Below, in pieces: positions 62,281 through 64,000 of a DNA stretch of 64,000 nucleotides. A program made the translations under genes and the position numbers. The notes beneath the pieces were generated by a model. That model ran no database searches and had not been told where the DNA came from. It worked only from the letters and a program-made list of their open reading frames with translations. Positions within the stretch are counted from its first letter, which is position 1. Every line of letters begins with the position of its first letter. Origin of the DNA: Cyanophora paradoxa (Eukaryota; Glaucocystophyceae; Cyanophorales; Cyanophoraceae); NCBI GenBank assembly GCA_004431415.1, contig QPMI01000649.1, positions 62,001 through 126,000 on the forward strand. Direction: 5' to 3'.

Positions 62281-62790
62281 GAAGCGGGCGGAGGGGCAGG
62301 TGGCGCCGGGCCTTGCGCATAGCCTGCACATACGCAGAGCTGAGGCGTCAGCTCGCCCCGGACAGCAGCCGTGCGGGGGCGGGGCCCAGCGGGGGCGGCC
62401 GGGCCAGGTGCGCGGCAGCAGCGGCGGGGCGAACCTGGAGTCGACGACGCTGAAGCAGCCGGCGAGGCGGCGGGCGAGGAAGCGGGCGGAGGGGCAAGTG
62501 GCGCCGGGCCCTGCGCATAGCCTGCACATACGCAGAGCTGAGGCGTCAGCTCGCCCCGGACAGCGGCCGTGCGGGGGCGGGGCCCAGCGGGGGCGGCCGG
62601 GCCAGGTGCGCGGCAGCAGCGGCGGAGCGAACCTGGAGTCGATGACGCTGAGGCAGCCGGCAGGGCGGCGGGCGGGGAAGCGGGCGGAGGGGCAGGTGGC
62701 GCCGGGCCCTGCGCATAGCCTGCGCAGGGCCGAGGCGTCAGCTCGCCCCGGACAGCCGCGGCGCAGGGGCGGGGCCTAGCCCGACGCGAC
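62281..62790. repeat. 198-bp tandem repeat, about 2.6 copies
   Basis: The phrase GAAGCGGGCGGAGGGGCAG starts at 62281, 62479 and 62677, exactly 198 bases apart. The units are over 95% alike by eye over the first two copies; the third is shortened after about 115 bases. Because 198 is 66 codons, each strand keeps one long open frame through the array, but the composition looks like GC-rich satellite rather than a protein. A (G)n run and GTGTGTGTG lie just before it (62116-62160). Confidence 0.9.
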
Positions 62791-63389
62791 GTACTAGGAG
62801 CAGCTGCGAATGCTGCGACGCCGCGGCCGCCACACTCTGCTACGGAACGCCGGCCGCGGTTCAAGCCACGCATACGTGGGGCCGAGGCGTGCAAGTGGCG
62901 ACCCGCCCCGTGCTTGAACCGCGCTTGAAGAGCTTGACAACATCGAGCTGGAGTCTGCTCGATCATGAATCGGAGTCCATCAGAAACCGAGAGCGTTGGC
63001 AAAACGCCGCGGCCGCGGGCGCGCACACAGCCGGCGTCGCGGCGTCTCGGGCGCCTTCTTCCTGCACTCTCGCGGCGCTCTCCGCCACCAGGAGCGGCTG
63101 TGCCCGCATTCGCCACCAGGAGCGCATCCGCGGCTGTTCCCGCACGGTGCAGGTGTCGCCGCCGAGGCCGCAGCCGGAAGCGCACCGGAACGCGACGTTG
63201 CGGGCGCGCCGCTCCGGCGCGCGCTCCGCATGCGGATGCTCGGCCCCGCGACCTCGACCTCTGGGCCGGGCTCTGGCATGTGTACCCAGCAATCGCCTGA
63301 AACTCTCAGGAGCACTTTTTTCCGGCGCCCGGTACAACAGGTACTTGAGGCGGCCTAGCGCGCCACACGCCGCTTCTCGAGCCCAGGCA
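62791..63389. other. GC-rich stretch without a supported gene
   Basis: Open frames exist on both strands (for example a minus-strand frame running through the tandem repeat to 63185), but none shows a splice-consistent or family-like signal. Confidence 0.4.
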
Positions 63390-64000
63390 TGTATGACAGA
63401 GTTTGTAGAGCGCATTGAGAGCATTCAGGAGCACGTGGTCCGGCGCATATAGCAATAGCAGGTGAGGAGCGGCTTCGACATGTTTGCGCAGCCCCGCCCT
63501 TGCATTGTTTTTCGCCGCTCGCAGCGGCTACGATGCGATCACACCTATACGAGAGCGCATGCAAAGAATCGCATCTTACAAAAATTGCTAACACAGAAAG
63601 TACGCCGCACCAACTCACCAGGGGAGCAAGGGAGGGGGTACCCCCCCTTGCAATGATTTCGCAGGATTTCGAAGGGTCCACGGCGCTCCATCGATGCTCG
63701 CTGGAGCTTGCCGACATCGGCTGTCGAATCATAGAAGCATGCCCCGAGGCAAGCGCCAGGAATTACCTAGTACTTGATGCAATTAATATGACGCAATTAA
63801 CGTGAAGTAGGCCGTAAATCTGACAGATTATTATGGCCGTACGCCACTTCACTGGAGGGCAGGAGAGATGTTTTCGCCACTGGATTCGCATTCGGCAAAG
63901 CCCCATAGTCATGGCCAGAGCCACATGAAGCGCTACGTCAAGTTGTTGGTGGCACGCTCTGACCTGGCTGCTCAGGTGCCTCGCACTTTTCTTCGGTATA
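63390..64000 (+). CDS. Ankyrin-repeat protein, 3' end outside window
   Basis: A possible first exon has an ATG near 63391 (MTEFVERIESIQEHVVRRI, then an in-frame stop, so it would need an alternative splice). The secure exons are 63660-63765 (DFEGSTALHRCSLELADIGC, then RIIEACPEASARN) and 63811-63975 (VNLTDYYGRTPLHWRAGEMF, then HMKRYVKLLVARSDLAAQ before GTGCC). Gly-Arg-Thr-Pro-Leu-His-Trp is a textbook ankyrin helix start. It may be a neighbour paralogue of the 58986-62070 gene, or that gene's continuation across the 198-bp repeat. Confidence 0.55.

Noticed and set aside
62244-63185. 313-codon minus-strand frame with 66-residue repeats
   Set aside because: Produced by the 198-bp tandem repeat having a period divisible by three; no start, splice or family support.

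Overview
This is eukaryotic nuclear DNA. Genes are cut into many short exons with GT...AG introns of roughly 30-100 bases, third codon positions are almost all G or C, and there are no operons. The families seen (CTR copper transporter, CENP-C-like kinetochore protein, class IV histone deacetylase, NPEPL1-type aminopeptidase, RING/B-box/WD40, EF-hand, F-box/LRR and ankyrin proteins) are those of a free-living protist. Two predicted N-termini (37412 and 44040) look like plastid transit peptides with an early phenylalanine, the style known from glaucophyte and red algal plastids. A glaucophyte such as Cyanophora is my best guess (about 40%); this is an inference, not a match.

Layout. 1-1883: 3' part of a CTR copper transporter (+). 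About 2120-5250: poorly resolved gene (-). 5255-7928: no gene, with a foldback element. 7929-11916: WW-domain protein (-), divergent from a CENP-C-motif protein at 12161-17210 (+). 17661-20640: F-box/LRR protein with an acidic tract (-). 21735-22928: EF-hand-like protein (-), divergent from 23227-29567 (+), a RING/B-box/coiled-coil protein running into a WD40 propeller. 29568-32440: gene-free, with two foldback elements. 32450-36084: Gln/Tyr/Pro tandem-repeat protein (+). 37412-39413: LRR protein (+). 39708-41818: HDAC11-type deacetylase (-), only 99 bases from a divergent small gene at 41918-43205 (+). 44040-46222: probably plastid-targeted SAM methyltransferase (+). 46592-48880: coiled-coil protein (-). 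49185-52469: NPEPL1-type M17 aminopeptidase (+). 52830-55242: F-box/LRR protein (+). 55498-56709: truncated second copy of the aminopeptidase 3' half. 57160-58890: another F-box-like/LRR protein (+). 58986-62070: ankyrin-repeat protein (+). 62281-62790: 198-bp tandem repeat. 63390-64000: start of another ankyrin gene (+), cut by the window edge.

The first 50 kb is mostly GC-extreme with C-rich introns, many starting GTACCCC. From about 52.8 kb the genes are more AT-rich, use ordinary-looking introns and belong to fast-evolving repeat families; the partial gene duplication sits inside this stretch. The most unusual signal is a genome-style saturation with short palindromes, above all CGAATTCG, found in introns, exons and intergenic DNA alike, reminiscent of cyanobacterial HIP1. 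Gene models were assembled by hand from reading frames and splice signals; exon edges, and starts where stated, are approximate.
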